Source: Perkinsus olseni (taxonomy: Eukaryota; Perkinsozoa; Perkinsida). Taken from it: a stretch of 63,681 nucleotides of DNA. The notes below the pieces were generated by a model, which was not told the DNA's origin, made no database searches, and worked only from the letters and a program-made list of their open reading frames with translations. The translations under genes were made by a program, and so were the position numbers. The first letter of the stretch is position 1, and each line of letters opens with the position of its first letter. The DNA lies in contig JABANN010000134.1 in NCBI GenBank assembly GCA_013115125.1, positions 1-63,681 of the forward strand, given 5' to 3'. Positions 22,249 to 32,594 of this stretch are shown piece by piece.

Positions 22249-23673
22249 TCAGGCAACCGGAGGCAGCTGCGGATAGGCCGAGTCACCATCGCCAACTACT
22301 TGGACGTCAGCAGGAATAGGAGTGTCTTTTTTCGGTCCTTCCTCAGCAGGAATTGGAGTATCTTTTTTCGGTCCTTCCTCAGCGGGAATTGGAGTGTCTT
22401 TTTTCGCTCCTTCTTCAGCGGGAATAGGAGCGTCTTTCTTAGCTTCTTCCTCTACCAGGCCAGGGATCTCTCTGCTGTACGTGTCCACATCCTTGCCGTC
22501 TCCTGCCGCTATCACGCCGATGTATCGTGAGTACTGAAGACAGTACCATGTACGGTCGAGGACAACACGATAGCCCCCCCACGCCACTGCTGGTGTTGAC
22601 TACCTCCGCTATGACCCTGGCGATTTCCCCAACCTTCTGCCCGACGAGTCCTTTCATATCGTCACGCACCTCCCGATCCAACGCGGTGAAGCGCTCTTGG
22701 GCCATGCGATGCTTATCAACGTTCTGACATGTGGCAACCGAAGAGTTCGACGAGAAGCCTTCACACGGATGACCTATTTCACAACAGTACTCCCTGCCTA
22801 CCCTAGCTAGCCTGTCATCCTCCTTCGGATTGGGCTTTGATTTCTTAGCCAGATCAGCCTTGAGATCAGTGACTTTTTGGTTATAGTGGTTCAGCTCGTC
22901 AAAGGCTCGATCGCGACTCCTCAGTTTCTCCTGCAGGGCACCGGTACGTTTGACCAGTTCCTGCGCCGCTATCTTGGTCTTGTCCAGCTGCGGCCGGGCA
23001 TCACGCGCGGTTTTGTTCTGCTCTGCCACACGGTCCACGAATGTAGCTGTTGCCCGGCTGTACTGAAGGATAAGTAACCAATACATCTCCATGAAGAATC
23101 CACTTGACTCTAACGCCCATTCATCGCGCCAGGTTCACGTTGACGGATGCAATAACAAGACAGCGAGCACCCTCCGTACCCCGTCTGTGGGCTCCTGAGC
23201 TCCTTTCCTGTCTCTGCCCACTAACGTATCCTCATCCTCCTCAGGAGCATCGATGAGCTGAATGTCTTTTAGTATATCCTGACGTACTTTGGTAACCTCA
23301 TCCGTCAAAGTGAGCAGACGAACGATGTGCTGATGTAGGGCCTGGAGACACGAGGAAGGTTACGCATAGTACCAGCCCAGGCAAGATCAAGAGGCCCCCG
23401 CTATTCTCACTACCTGAACTCGTCCTGCATAGTTGGCCAGCTCCTTTCTCTCCTTCTCCAACGGATCGGAAGTGATTGCCTGCACACCCATAACCTGATC
23501 AGCAACCATCTCTTCAACATAACACACCGACAGCAGGCGCGACTGAAGCAGTTCCAACCCCAACGCCTCTAAGAATGTCGAATAGGAGAAACGCAGGGCT
23601 CATTCCCTCCAGATATCCACCCTACTACAGTATTCGTCAAATTCCGCCAATGCCTACTGGAGAACACTACCAT
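22249..23673 (-). CDS. BAR-domain-like protein with a repeated acidic/lysine tail, array member 4
   Basis: Exon 1 is MVVFSSRHWRNLTNT (ATG at 23673) and exon 2 is VMGVQAITSDPLEKERKEL. Exon 3 is about 23150-23345. Exon 4 contains EKLRSRDRAFDELNHYNQKV, the BAR core helix. Exon 5 is HRMAQERFTALDREVRDDMK. Exon 6 starts YSRYIGVIAAGDGKDV and ends in a tail with about four tandem copies of a 12-residue unit, KKDTPIPAEEGP (positions about 22310-22440), before the stop at 22249. The tail is not found in members 2 and 3. The body is predicted to form a membrane-binding crescent dimer, and the tail is likely unstructured. All junctions keep frame, so the gene looks whole. Confidence 0.85.
22310..22440 (-). 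repeat. 36-bp coding tandem repeat in BAR-like gene 4
   Basis: About four copies of a 36-base unit encode KKDTPIPAEEGP or close variants (AKKDAPIPAEEG). The units are highly alike at DNA level, so copy number probably varies between strains. Confidence 0.8.
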
Positions 23674-23967
23674 TACTGTCTAATAAAAACAATAGAACGC
23701 TGAATAACGAAAAGATGGAGGATAACTCAGCAGCCTGTCGCAAGCACCCTTCATTCTTGTAGGGTAACCTCCACTAAAGCCCATTGATGCCAGGACAACA
23801 ACAAAACAAAGTCGCATACTTCAAACGGGGAAACACACCGTCTTGTCTACAACGACAAGATTCCATTAAAACACACTTTGGTGATAATAACTAACCCGCA
23901 GGGTCGTCAATAGTGACGACTGCTGGGCATATGAATAGAGGCTTGCGAAGAACCCTTCAGTCTCCTT

Positions 23968-24990
23968 TTACTCATCTTGAACGATGGTAACCTCAGCGCC
24001 TCCGATGACTCTGTGACGCTCGCCCTCATCCTGCTCGTCATCATGATGATGCCTGTGATTCTCCTCCCCATCACTCGAAGACGCAGAGCCTTCACGATGA
24101 TGACGTCTGCCGAAGAGACCACGGCGACTACTGTGGTGACCACCTTCGGACGCAGAGCTGCCGCTGCTGCTGCTCGAAGATGACGACGAAGAGCTGCTAG
24201 AATCGTGGTCAGTAGAGCGCTCGGCCATGAGGACAGGCTCCGGAACATCTCTCATACCACGGCGAACCTCACGCGGGACGTTCTTGACCAGAACCGACGC
24301 GCTCTCACCAGCAGGGGCGCAGAAACCGAGGAAGCGGGAATACTGAAAGGAGAAAAGATGAGGTAATCGAAGTTGGATCGAGGGAGAGGTAAGAGCTAGC
24401 GAAAGCAGATTGAGGCTCTTACCGGCGAAAGCATCTTGGCGTAGTCAGCACCGGGGCACTCCACCGACTGATACACTTTCATAGCAGTACCACGATCAAT
24501 AGCTCCGAAATCCTCTTCAGCCTCGAGACGCCTGTAATGGGCAGCAACCTGAGTGGATAAGCAATGTAGAGGGAATGACAAGACTAACCGAGATATGCTC
24601 ACCGCATCAGCCCTAGAAAGAGCACGGTCCATCTTGGGCTGAGCGCTTTCGACGGCATTACGCCAGGCTTCTGCCTGCGTTAGATACATCTTGCAGGCTT
24701 CACGGAACTGAGCAACAAGAGAGCAAAATGGACCATAGAGTCTACCAAGACAAGTCCGTCTCTTACGTGATCGCTCTCGCGGTCGCCAGCCTCATTAATG
24801 AGCTGCTCCTCGAATAAACGAGCAACCTCTGTCTGGGCCTCGGCCAACTTCTCCATGTAGTGCTTGACCTTCTCCATCTCATCCTTCAAGTGCTCAGAAC
24901 GTTCAGCACGCTGCGGCAAACTCTCCTTGAAATTCTCGAGTCTGTCGCCGTCCATGTGCTTCATGGTTTTGCAAGGCTCCGAGCACAGGT
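23968..24990 (-). CDS. BAR-domain-like protein with Ser/His-rich tail, array member 5
   Basis: A diverged member. The helix-3 exon (about 24780-24990) reads MEKLAEAQTEVARLFEEQL. Next come EAWRNAVESAQPKMDRALS, then HYRRLEAEEDFGAIDRGTAM and, in the last exon, YSRFLGFCAPAGESASVL, which is the family's YSRYLG motif. The tail is unusual: a run of serines (about 24155-24205) followed by a stretch rich in His, Arg, Asp and Glu, ending EVTIVQDE at 23968. I cannot find the N-terminal MVVF or MPF exon nor a clear GVK...DPL exon. The upstream DNA is occupied by member 6 on the opposite strand. The start is therefore unknown and the copy may be 5'-truncated or use an unrecognised first exon. Confidence 0.7.
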
Positions 24991-25009
24991 CCCTGAGCAT
25001 GATGACAGA

Positions 25010-26151
25010 GCCAAGGCTTTGTTGGGGTCCTTGCAGGAGATTGGTGATTACGTTAGCAAGCTTGACGAGGCGCAGCAGGAGGCCGCCAGGCTGTTCCGGA
25101 ACGAGCTCATGGCGCCGACGAGTTGTGCCATCAATCATGATGTAACGAGCTTGGGGTTACTTGAGGGGTCTCTTCTTAGCGTAGTTTTTCTCATTCGTGG
25201 TCCGAGTCGCAGACCTTGCATCGGTCTTGCTGTGACGGTATTCGTGGGAGCACTAACGATAGTAGGACCAGTTCAGAATTGACGAACTCGATAGGCCTGA
25301 AAGAGCCAATATATGAAAAGGGGCAGCTACTTAATATTCTTCTTCTCAGTACTCTCAAGCATGCACGTTATTTGTGAATCAATTAAACGCTATCCACGAG
25401 TCGATTCTAGACGCCCAGTGTGAGCTCGCTGGTGCGGTATGCTTCGCTGAGGAGATGGTGGATCGGAACCATGATATACAACGTCGCCTCCTGCAACGGG
25501 ACAGGAGTAATGGTCAACTTAAGCGATGTATCATGAACGTTGAGGAGCTCTCACAGAAGGCTTCCAAACACAAGGGCCGCGACTATGACCGGCAGATCGT
25601 CGAGGTACGGCTACTCAAGCTTCTCGTGTGCTACTGCATCAAAGGCGGCTCTCAGGCACTTGACAAATACCACGCAGCTGAGCGAGAGGCAGAGACTTTG
25701 GACCGTTGTGTCACGGCGGATCTCAAGGCACTTATTGAACACCAGAACACTGACTACGCGAGGGTCTTGGCACCGGTAGGCAGCTCTTACGATGGTCGAT
25801 GTGACGCATTCTTCTGGTCAGTTCTCTCGGTATCTTGGGGTCGCTGCATCGACTGAAGCCAACACGGCCTATATACTGGCAAAGAAGGTACCTAACATAC
25901 TTCGCTCCGCCGTCCACGAAGATTTAACCTCTAATCGGCCGCCTTGTGTACCGAAGCCGAACGAGGATGAGGAGGGCGTTTCGGCTGCTGGCGGTACCAT
26001 CGATGCTCGTCTAGAGGAGACGCCTGATGATGCATGCAGGAGAAGGGCTAGCGGCACCGCGAGCCAACCTGATAATAGTGCCGAGGCTCCCGGTGGAGGC
26101 TCCGCATCTATTGATGTCACCGAGGACGGTCGGCAGGGACCAAGTTGTTAG
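25010..26151 (+). CDS. BAR-domain-like protein, array member 6 (plus strand)
   Basis: The only member on the plus strand, head-to-head with member 5. The first recognisable exon (from about 25010) reads ALLGSLQEIGDYVSKLDEAQ and aligns without gaps to exon 3 of member 2. Exon 4 begins YSQACTLFVNQLNAIHESIL (about 25349) and carries RRLLQRDRSNGQLKRCIMNV. Exon 5 reads ALDKYHAAEREAETLDRCVT. Exon 6 starts FSRYLGVAASTEANTAYIL and ends at 26151 with a Gly/Glu/Ala-rich tail. Exon 3 (KLDEAQQEAARLFRNEL) is closest to member 5 (KLAEAQTEVARLFEEQL), so the two look like an inverted duplication. The N-terminal exons were not found, so the true start is unknown. Confidence 0.7.
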
Positions 26152-27527
26152 ATTAAGCATTGCCCGAGAGTCGAGGGGCGTCACGCACCCGGTGACTGAG
26201 TCAGCTTATCATTTTGTAGTAGTCCCTAGAAGGCGACTGAGACAGCCGTGTACATTATCCGCCCATAATTTTTAACTGCCCACTCGAGAGCTGGGAGTTC
26301 GCAAAAGTCGAACCCTTGTGTGTTTTTGTGCCAGATAGACGACTCACTCTGTGCTCTCCCGTTGATGTCTTGTTAAATCTATTGTATACTCATACGGGAG
26401 TTTCCTTGCCAAGCGGTTGGGTTTCAGTGTAAAAATTCAGCAGCACGGTGGCTCTTGTCGAGTAGAAACAAGGAGGTGGCGCTTCACTCAGTAACTGGCT
26501 CTGCAGGCGACTTCAAGTTGCCTTAGTCATCTTGTCTCCTCACTTTCATCTGGTACGAGGGTAAGATGATGCTGAATGCTGTCGCAGGGGTCGAACGCTT
26601 GCTCTTGGCTTTCCTGGTTGGTCGGGATTGCTCTCACTGCGAGTTTTCTTGGATTCTCGCGAACCCATTCACGTCAAGCTTCTTTCAAAACACGCCTACT
26701 AAACTAGTCTTTTTGAACGGTTAGTTCTCTTGAATTGGGCATTACGATTTTCACAGACCTGCGAGCTTCTTCCAAATGCTTCATCTTCTCCGAACCTTTT
26801 CCTGCTGCTCGAGACCCACAAGAGAGGTCCGCCACAGGAAGTCCTTCGCGACCTGAGAGTCTTCGTCATATGCTCAACGCGAAGTTGACAGCAGTAACAG
26901 CTTAGTTGTGATGACTGTAAGACGCTAGTGTCACAATGTCTCGTTTTGCACAATAGCTGGGCAAGCTACTGCTGTACACGAAGTCATCATTGTATTGTAT
27001 TTAGAGTGAGTGAACGCTATTGTCATCTGCAGGTTTGATTCTTTGTTGTTGTTTTTACTGTTATAAGAATGGATTTTGCTGAAGAAGGCGATTGGAGGAT
27101 CCTCTCCTGTAGACAGGGTAGCAGCGGAAGATGCGGATCTCTGCCGTGACGGTGAGGTCACCTCATTACTTCTCGTGGATTCGTTCTCTGCCATAGAGAA
27201 AAATCGAAACTCGTAACTGAAAATCTCGGACCACCGCAGGTAACGGGCCGCGGCCACCAGGTTGGGCCAACGCCAATCTAACACAACAACAAGCATCGAA
27301 AATAAGGTCTTTCACTCAAAGAAGATGTGTTATAAAAATAAGAATTCCACCACACAACGGCAGACCTAGTGGTGCGGGCCAAGACGATGAGGTGACGATG
27401 AACTGTAGCGAGACTAATGCCCCGCGAACTAAAATCTTTCAAACTCGCCAAGAGCAGACATTCGGGATAAGCCAGCACTGCTCTTGGCCTGTCTCTTGCA
27501 CAAATCGTTATGATGAGTAGTAGTCCC
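26152..27527. other. Spacer within the BAR-like array
   Basis: No family member is present. A minus-strand frame near 27050-27196 beginning MAENESTRSNEVTSPSRQRS looks protein-like and could be the first exon of a small gene. I could not extend it across splice sites and do not call it. Confidence 0.4.
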
Positions 27528-28908
27528 TTAGCATGTCGACTCAACCTTCGCCACAGGGGTGGTGGTTGAAGCACTACTACATTCGCCTCTGTCAGTCAAG
27601 TCTTTACTAGCAGCTTCTGCCGCCTTCTTGTTAGCCCTCACTTGCTCCTCCCTCAGCGCCTTGTTACGATCCACAGCTTCGGGTATTTCCTTGGTAAAGA
27701 CTGGTACGCACGAGGCTGAGGACTGGACGTTAGTCGCTATGTAAAGGCACATCTGAGAGAGTGCTCCATCACGATAGAAAGGGGAAAAGTCCAACTTCTA
27801 TATTCAGACTTTTCTCCAGGAGATTTACGACCATATGCGCCGAGATACCCACCAACTGCCAGCCTCAACAATTCCCATGTAGTTTTACGTTCTCCAGTAT
27901 TTGAGAAAAGTCCGCTTGACGGCCCTCCAACAGCGAAGTGACTGCCGATCGACAGGAGTCGTCGATGCTTTGGAAGTTAGACACGGCATCCTCCTGCTTG
28001 ACCATGTTCTGACGAAGAAGAGCAAGTCACCCGCTTCTCCCGACGCCACAGTAGCACTACCCTCTTTATTCTGTCCTCCAGTGCCTTCTTGGGCTTCTTA
28101 GCTTGCTCTTCGTTCAACGCAGAGAGCTTCTCTTTGTAATGGTCCACAACCTCAGCGGCCTTGTCCCTTTCGTTGAACTGTGTGACCAGGTTAGTAAGTC
28201 TCTCTACCAGCGTCTCCGCTACCGCAATGGAGTCGTTGAGCAAGGACCTAGTGTTCTCCTTAGAGGCTCCCATTATCTCTATTTGACTGGCAAATAGCTC
28301 TCCCACCTGGGCATACTGAAGGCGCAAGACAACAAACATTCACAGGCCGCAGCGAGACAGAGACTCTCTCACCTGAGGGGAGGTGTCGCTGTAATTAACC
28401 GGAAAATCGCCCTCGCTGAGAGGGATGAGGAAGCTCCTTGCCTGCCGTACTACATCATCTCGAATAGCACCCATCTCATCGACATTCCTTTGGAAGTTGA
28501 CGAGTGTGGCGTGCAGATCCTGAAGAGCACGGCTGCTTTCAATAATATAATCCTCTGCCACCCAGAGACTCTCGAGGGTTGAGATGGTGACGAAGTCACG
28601 ATGCAAAAAAAGTCAAAGGGCAGCCTAGCTGTGCTCCTCACTGAGAAGCCCTCAGTGACCTCAAACACACCGTTGCTTGGGCGTAACGAGTACTACTGTC
28701 TCGGTTCCAGCCCTACACCCGGTCATTGATGCCCACCTTTGCTTTGGCAAGATACTCCGTCACTTCTTCTCGCGCTTTTTGCAGAGGATCCTTCTTGTCT
28801 GGCTTCACTCCGAATACCTGTCAAGTCGGTCAATGATTCCGCACCGTGGACTACCGCCTAGCATACCGAGTCTTTGAAGTCTCTAACGGTCTTACTATAG
28901 AATGGCAT
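27528..28908 (-). CDS. BAR-domain-like protein, array member 7
   Basis: Six exons in the shared order. Exon 1 is MPFYSKTVRDFKDS (28908 to about 28867), exon 2 VFGVKPDKKDPLQKAREEV, and exon 3 LQDLHATLVNFQRNVDEMGA. Exon 4 contains LVTQFNERDKAAEVVDHYKE, the BAR core helix. Exon 5 is NMVKQEDAVSNFQSIDDSC, and exon 6 is MCLYIATNVQSSASCVPVF with a charged, coiled-coil-like tail to the stop at 27528. With member 8 it forms a subfamily: MPF start, ERDKAAE..HYK core, and CxYIA in place of YSRYLG. All junctions keep frame. The role inferred from the fold is membrane binding and shaping. Confidence 0.85.
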
Positions 28909-29188
28909 TAATTGGTAATATAATACTGCGTGACAGAAGCCTCTGGCGGGTCCATGCATCCTCACAAGTTCATTGAAATCACTGGAACCCGGAGCTACTC
29001 CCTCTGAAGGTGAAGGCAAGAGCCGCGGAAGAAACTTGTCTTGCTACTAGTACATCAAAGGGCAAAAGAATGCCTCGAGAACAGTACAGCCCGAGCCTTT
29101 ACGCGAGCCGCAGTTGAATGAGCTTCTGAGCACTACTACATACACTCGAGAGAAAACCCCCAACATGGGTACAGTGGAAGGGCATAAA

Positions 29189-30453
29189 TCACTGCCTTGC
29201 CGCCTCATCCGCCGGGGTGGCTGGTGAGGGATCAGGCTTAGTAGTATCTTTGGTCTCAGCAGTACTCGGTTCCTTATCAGGCTCATGATCTCCCTCAGTC
29301 GAGGACGCTGTTGGGGTGGCTACTTCGGACGGCTCCTTGGCCGTTTTAGAAGTAGTAGGCGCCTCTGCAGGTTTCTCGGCGGCCTAAGGGAATCACGTGT
29401 TCGGCTTCCCACGAAGGCGATGATGCTACCTTGGCAGCCTCTTCCCTAGCAGCTCGTGCCTTCTGCAGATTATCCTTACTGTCTTGTATCATTGCTGGTA
29501 TCTGTTCCTCGAAGGCCGGTATGGCAGCCGCCTGTGATTTGCTGTTCTTGGCGATGTAGGTGCACATCTACAAAAACAAGACATCAGCTACTACTACCGT
29601 TGCCAGCGCTCACCTTCTGAAGGATATTCGCAAAGTCAGTCTGACGATTCTCCAGGACCTGGTTGGCCTCGGTCCTCACTTCAGTGTCGACACGCTTGTA
29701 GGCCTCCACAGCGTTCTGCTGCTTCACCAGATTCTAAAGGAGCGAGAGTCTTCCTTCACTGGTCAGCCCCATCGCCTTACTCTCTTAATCCTGTCATCCA
29801 TATCCTTCTTAGGCTTGCTAATATGCTCCTCGCTCAAAGCCTGCATCTTCACCTTATAATGGCTCATCAGTTCAGCGGCCTTATCCCTCTCGTTGAACGC
29901 TGTGGTCAAGTCATCAAGCCTTCTCTGCATGGCGGAGGCCTCACTAACCGCGTCATCCAGCAACTGCCTTGTATCCTTCTTAGAGTGGCTTATGCTGTCT
30001 ACCTCCGATGAGAACAGATTCCCAACTTTGGTCAGCTGAAAATCAAAACAAATGCTGTGAAACGAACAGACTGACGTGACCCAACTGACCTCGGGATCTG
30101 ATGCAACCTGCAGCCCTCCCTGCTGATCCATCGGCAGCAAGAAGGCCTTTGTCGTCTTCACAACATCTCCCCGTACACCGTCGAGCTCGTCATTGGCCTT
30201 AGCAAACGCCTGCAGGGTTTGACAGAGTGCCTGAATAGGGCGGTTACCACCAATCCGGAGCAAGTCTCCCGGCCTACCTTGGCATCCTTACTGTACGCAT
30301 CAACTGCTAGACGAGTGGCCTTCAGGGGATCCTCATCCTGCTCCTTCACGCCGACGATCTGAGACAAAGTTCCTTCGATCAAGCTTGATGGTGTGGAGGC
30401 ACCGAGCCTACCGAATCTTTCAAGTTCCTGAACACTTTACTTGAGAATGGCAT
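29189..30453 (-). CDS. BAR-domain-like protein, array member 8
   Basis: Exon 1 is MPFSSKVFRNLKDS (30453-30412) and exon 2 IVGVKEQDEDPLKATRLAV. Exon 3 is LCQTLQAFAKANDELDGVRG, and exon 4 carries DLTTAFNERDKAAELMSHYK. Exon 5 is NLVKQQNAVEAYKRVDTEVR, and exon 6 MCTYIAKNSKSQAAAIPAF. An extra intron of about 46 nt interrupts the tail after EEAAK. A final exon (29189 to about 29385) then encodes a Pro/Thr/Glu-rich tail beginning AAEKPAEAPTTSKTAK and ending TPADEAARQ. The tail is unlike those of the other members. Sister to member 7. It looks whole. Confidence 0.85.
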
Positions 30454-30618
30454 ACTTTCTAATTAGATGAAGAAATACTAAACTGAGTCAACCAATGATC
30501 CATTAGCCACTCCCCGTGGACAGCTATTCTACCACTAAAACGAAACAAGAAGCCTGCATAGGAACAGCAGACGTGGGAGACGTAGACCGAGCTTCGGTCG
30601 ATCGGACGGAAGGAGAGG

Positions 30619-32249
30619 CTACGACCTGAGCCGGGCCTTCTTCGGAGCTGGGGCCCCCTCCGAATCTCGGTTCTCATCATTGTCGTCATCGTCTTTCTTC
30701 ACCACTGGAGGCATATCCGGATCTACATCCTCCTCGTCCTCCGACTTATCATTCTCATCGGGGTCACTGGCAGCCTCCGCCTCATCTCCGGCGTCCAACC
30801 TAACTGGATATCGTTGTGCAACTCTAGGCTGACTGCCTTAGACAGCGGGATGCAGCAAAGCAAGACAACCCGTTGCCCAAGTTGTCGCTATGAGAGCAAC
30901 CCCGCGGTACTACCCCAACAACCGACGGAGCTCGTCCCGGCCAATAGCGTCGAGGACTTCATTAGAACCATCCGAGAGTAAACTGTCAGCGTCATCGCTT
31001 TTTAAGCCTAATATTGCTGTCATGTCGACATCCTCGCCCTGAAAGCAACCACTGAGCGAGACGTCCGCCTCCAACCCATGCTTACATCCCGTCCTTTGTC
31101 GTCTATCACTTCAACCTGTTCAAGCACGTCAAATATCTTCTTGCGGTAATTATCCACCTGGACCACAGGGCAGCCCTCTGAAGACAGTCGAGCCTCCAAA
31201 AGGCCATCAAAGGTTTCGAAGACAGGACCTACCGAGATCGATGACCTGCAAGGACTTGATATCCTTCAGCGCCTTGAACTCCTCCACGGTCTCGATGGAG
31301 TTGCCACGGAGTAGTAATAGCCGAAGGGCTGATAAGTTGACCAACTTGCTGAGAGAAACTCGACGATGAAAGCAAGACAGCTGGCGTGGCAAAGCCGGTG
31401 TGGCTAGCAAGAGATAGAGCGACCCTTTGCGCCTTCAGCCTACTCGAGAACGTCCGCCGTAAGCTTATTCTCGCTCAGATCGAGCGTTTCTACGTTGGGA
31501 AGCTCAGGAAACGGGGCCTGTATCTCGGTGAGGCCACAGCAAGTTAAGTTGACCAGAGTTAAACTCTTGCACCTGACATAACGATCATTCGGTGCCCTCT
31601 ACCCAAACCTTCACAAATGCACTATGGAAGTGGCCTCCCACTACTTCGAGATGTCTCCGGACATGTCCGCTTTCGTAAGCTTTGGTAAACTATCCTCGTC
31701 GAGCACGACTTCGGGGAGATCTCCCGGCTCGCAGCCCTGGCATACAGAAAGCCATACTTAGCAAGTCTCATCGCTCGACCGATTTTGAAATCACTTGATT
31801 TTCAGCCCGATGACATACAGATTATTTCACGCCTGCTGTTAACGCTACGCTAGCTGGCCCTTCCTACACATTTTAAAAATACACCCCGTATCAGCCTATG
31901 AAGGTCGGGGCTCCAACAAAACAAAGGCGCAAGGTGGATAGCACTCCCCTAAGAACCGTATCTTATGGCTAGCAACCAGCGAAGCTTCCTCAACGTGTCG
32001 GGAACTGATCAACCAAACCCTTTAAAAACAGATCGAGAATACCGCGATCGACTGAGACCGATTGAACCGGAAAAGGGTCGAAGACTCCCAAGTTGAAACG
32101 ACTCTATCCTAGTTAAACTAGCCCAAGGGTCCATATCACACCATGCGCTGCTAACTAGGAGCAAACGTTGAGCGAATCATTACCTCTTCGGCACAGCACA
32201 TCTTCACGATGGAGTCCATGCTACTTTTAGACTCTTCCTTCGATACCAT
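30619..32249 (-). CDS. ANP32: ANP32-like leucine-rich-repeat acidic protein
   Basis: An acidic nuclear phosphoprotein 32-like protein. In this family the LRR domain binds histones, phosphatase PP2A or RNA-binding factors in nucleus and cytoplasm. Exon 1 (32249 to about 32184) reads MVSKEESKSSMDSIVKMCC. After a long intron, LRR exons follow: LTLVNLTCCGLTEIQAPF, NVETLDLSENKLTADVLE and LRLLLLRGNSIETVEEF. The LRR cap reads DNYRKKIFDVLEQVEVIDD, the ANP32 signature (human: DYRENVFKLLPQLTYLDG). Then comes an exon ending IGRDELRRLLG and an acidic tail (DKSEDEEDVDPDMPP) with a terminal basic patch PKKARLRS, a likely nuclear localisation signal. The tail is less purely acidic than in animals. The start and the first intron (about 440 nt) are inferred. 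Confidence 0.8.
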
Positions 32250-32594
32250 GAACGTGCTGGAAGCTCTTACTGAGTGGATACGGGAGTGAAGGAGATGGTG
32301 GATCTCAGATACTGAGAAATCACAAGATCTTGCAAGATGTGCAAGTTACCACAGAACGGGATCGCCACGGAAGCCGTCTCCGCGCCATGATCCACCTATT
32401 GTAGCCTGTAAAACCTGTCGGTTGTAAGAACTTCACTTCTGCTTGATCAGGAGTTCTTGAACAACTCCTGGTTGTTTTCCGATCAAAGCCGATAGAGGGC
32501 TCGTTTTCCATATAACATCCTGCAACATCGCCACACCGGGGATGGATTTTCTCGCCGCGATGAGGTCAGTTGAAGCTATTTCGTGCTATCCGCG

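Noticed and set aside
24860-25010. Plus-strand coding upstream of BAR-like gene 6
   Set aside because: This part of the frame is the reverse complement of a clear exon of BAR-like gene 5, and it has no motif of the family's first two exons.
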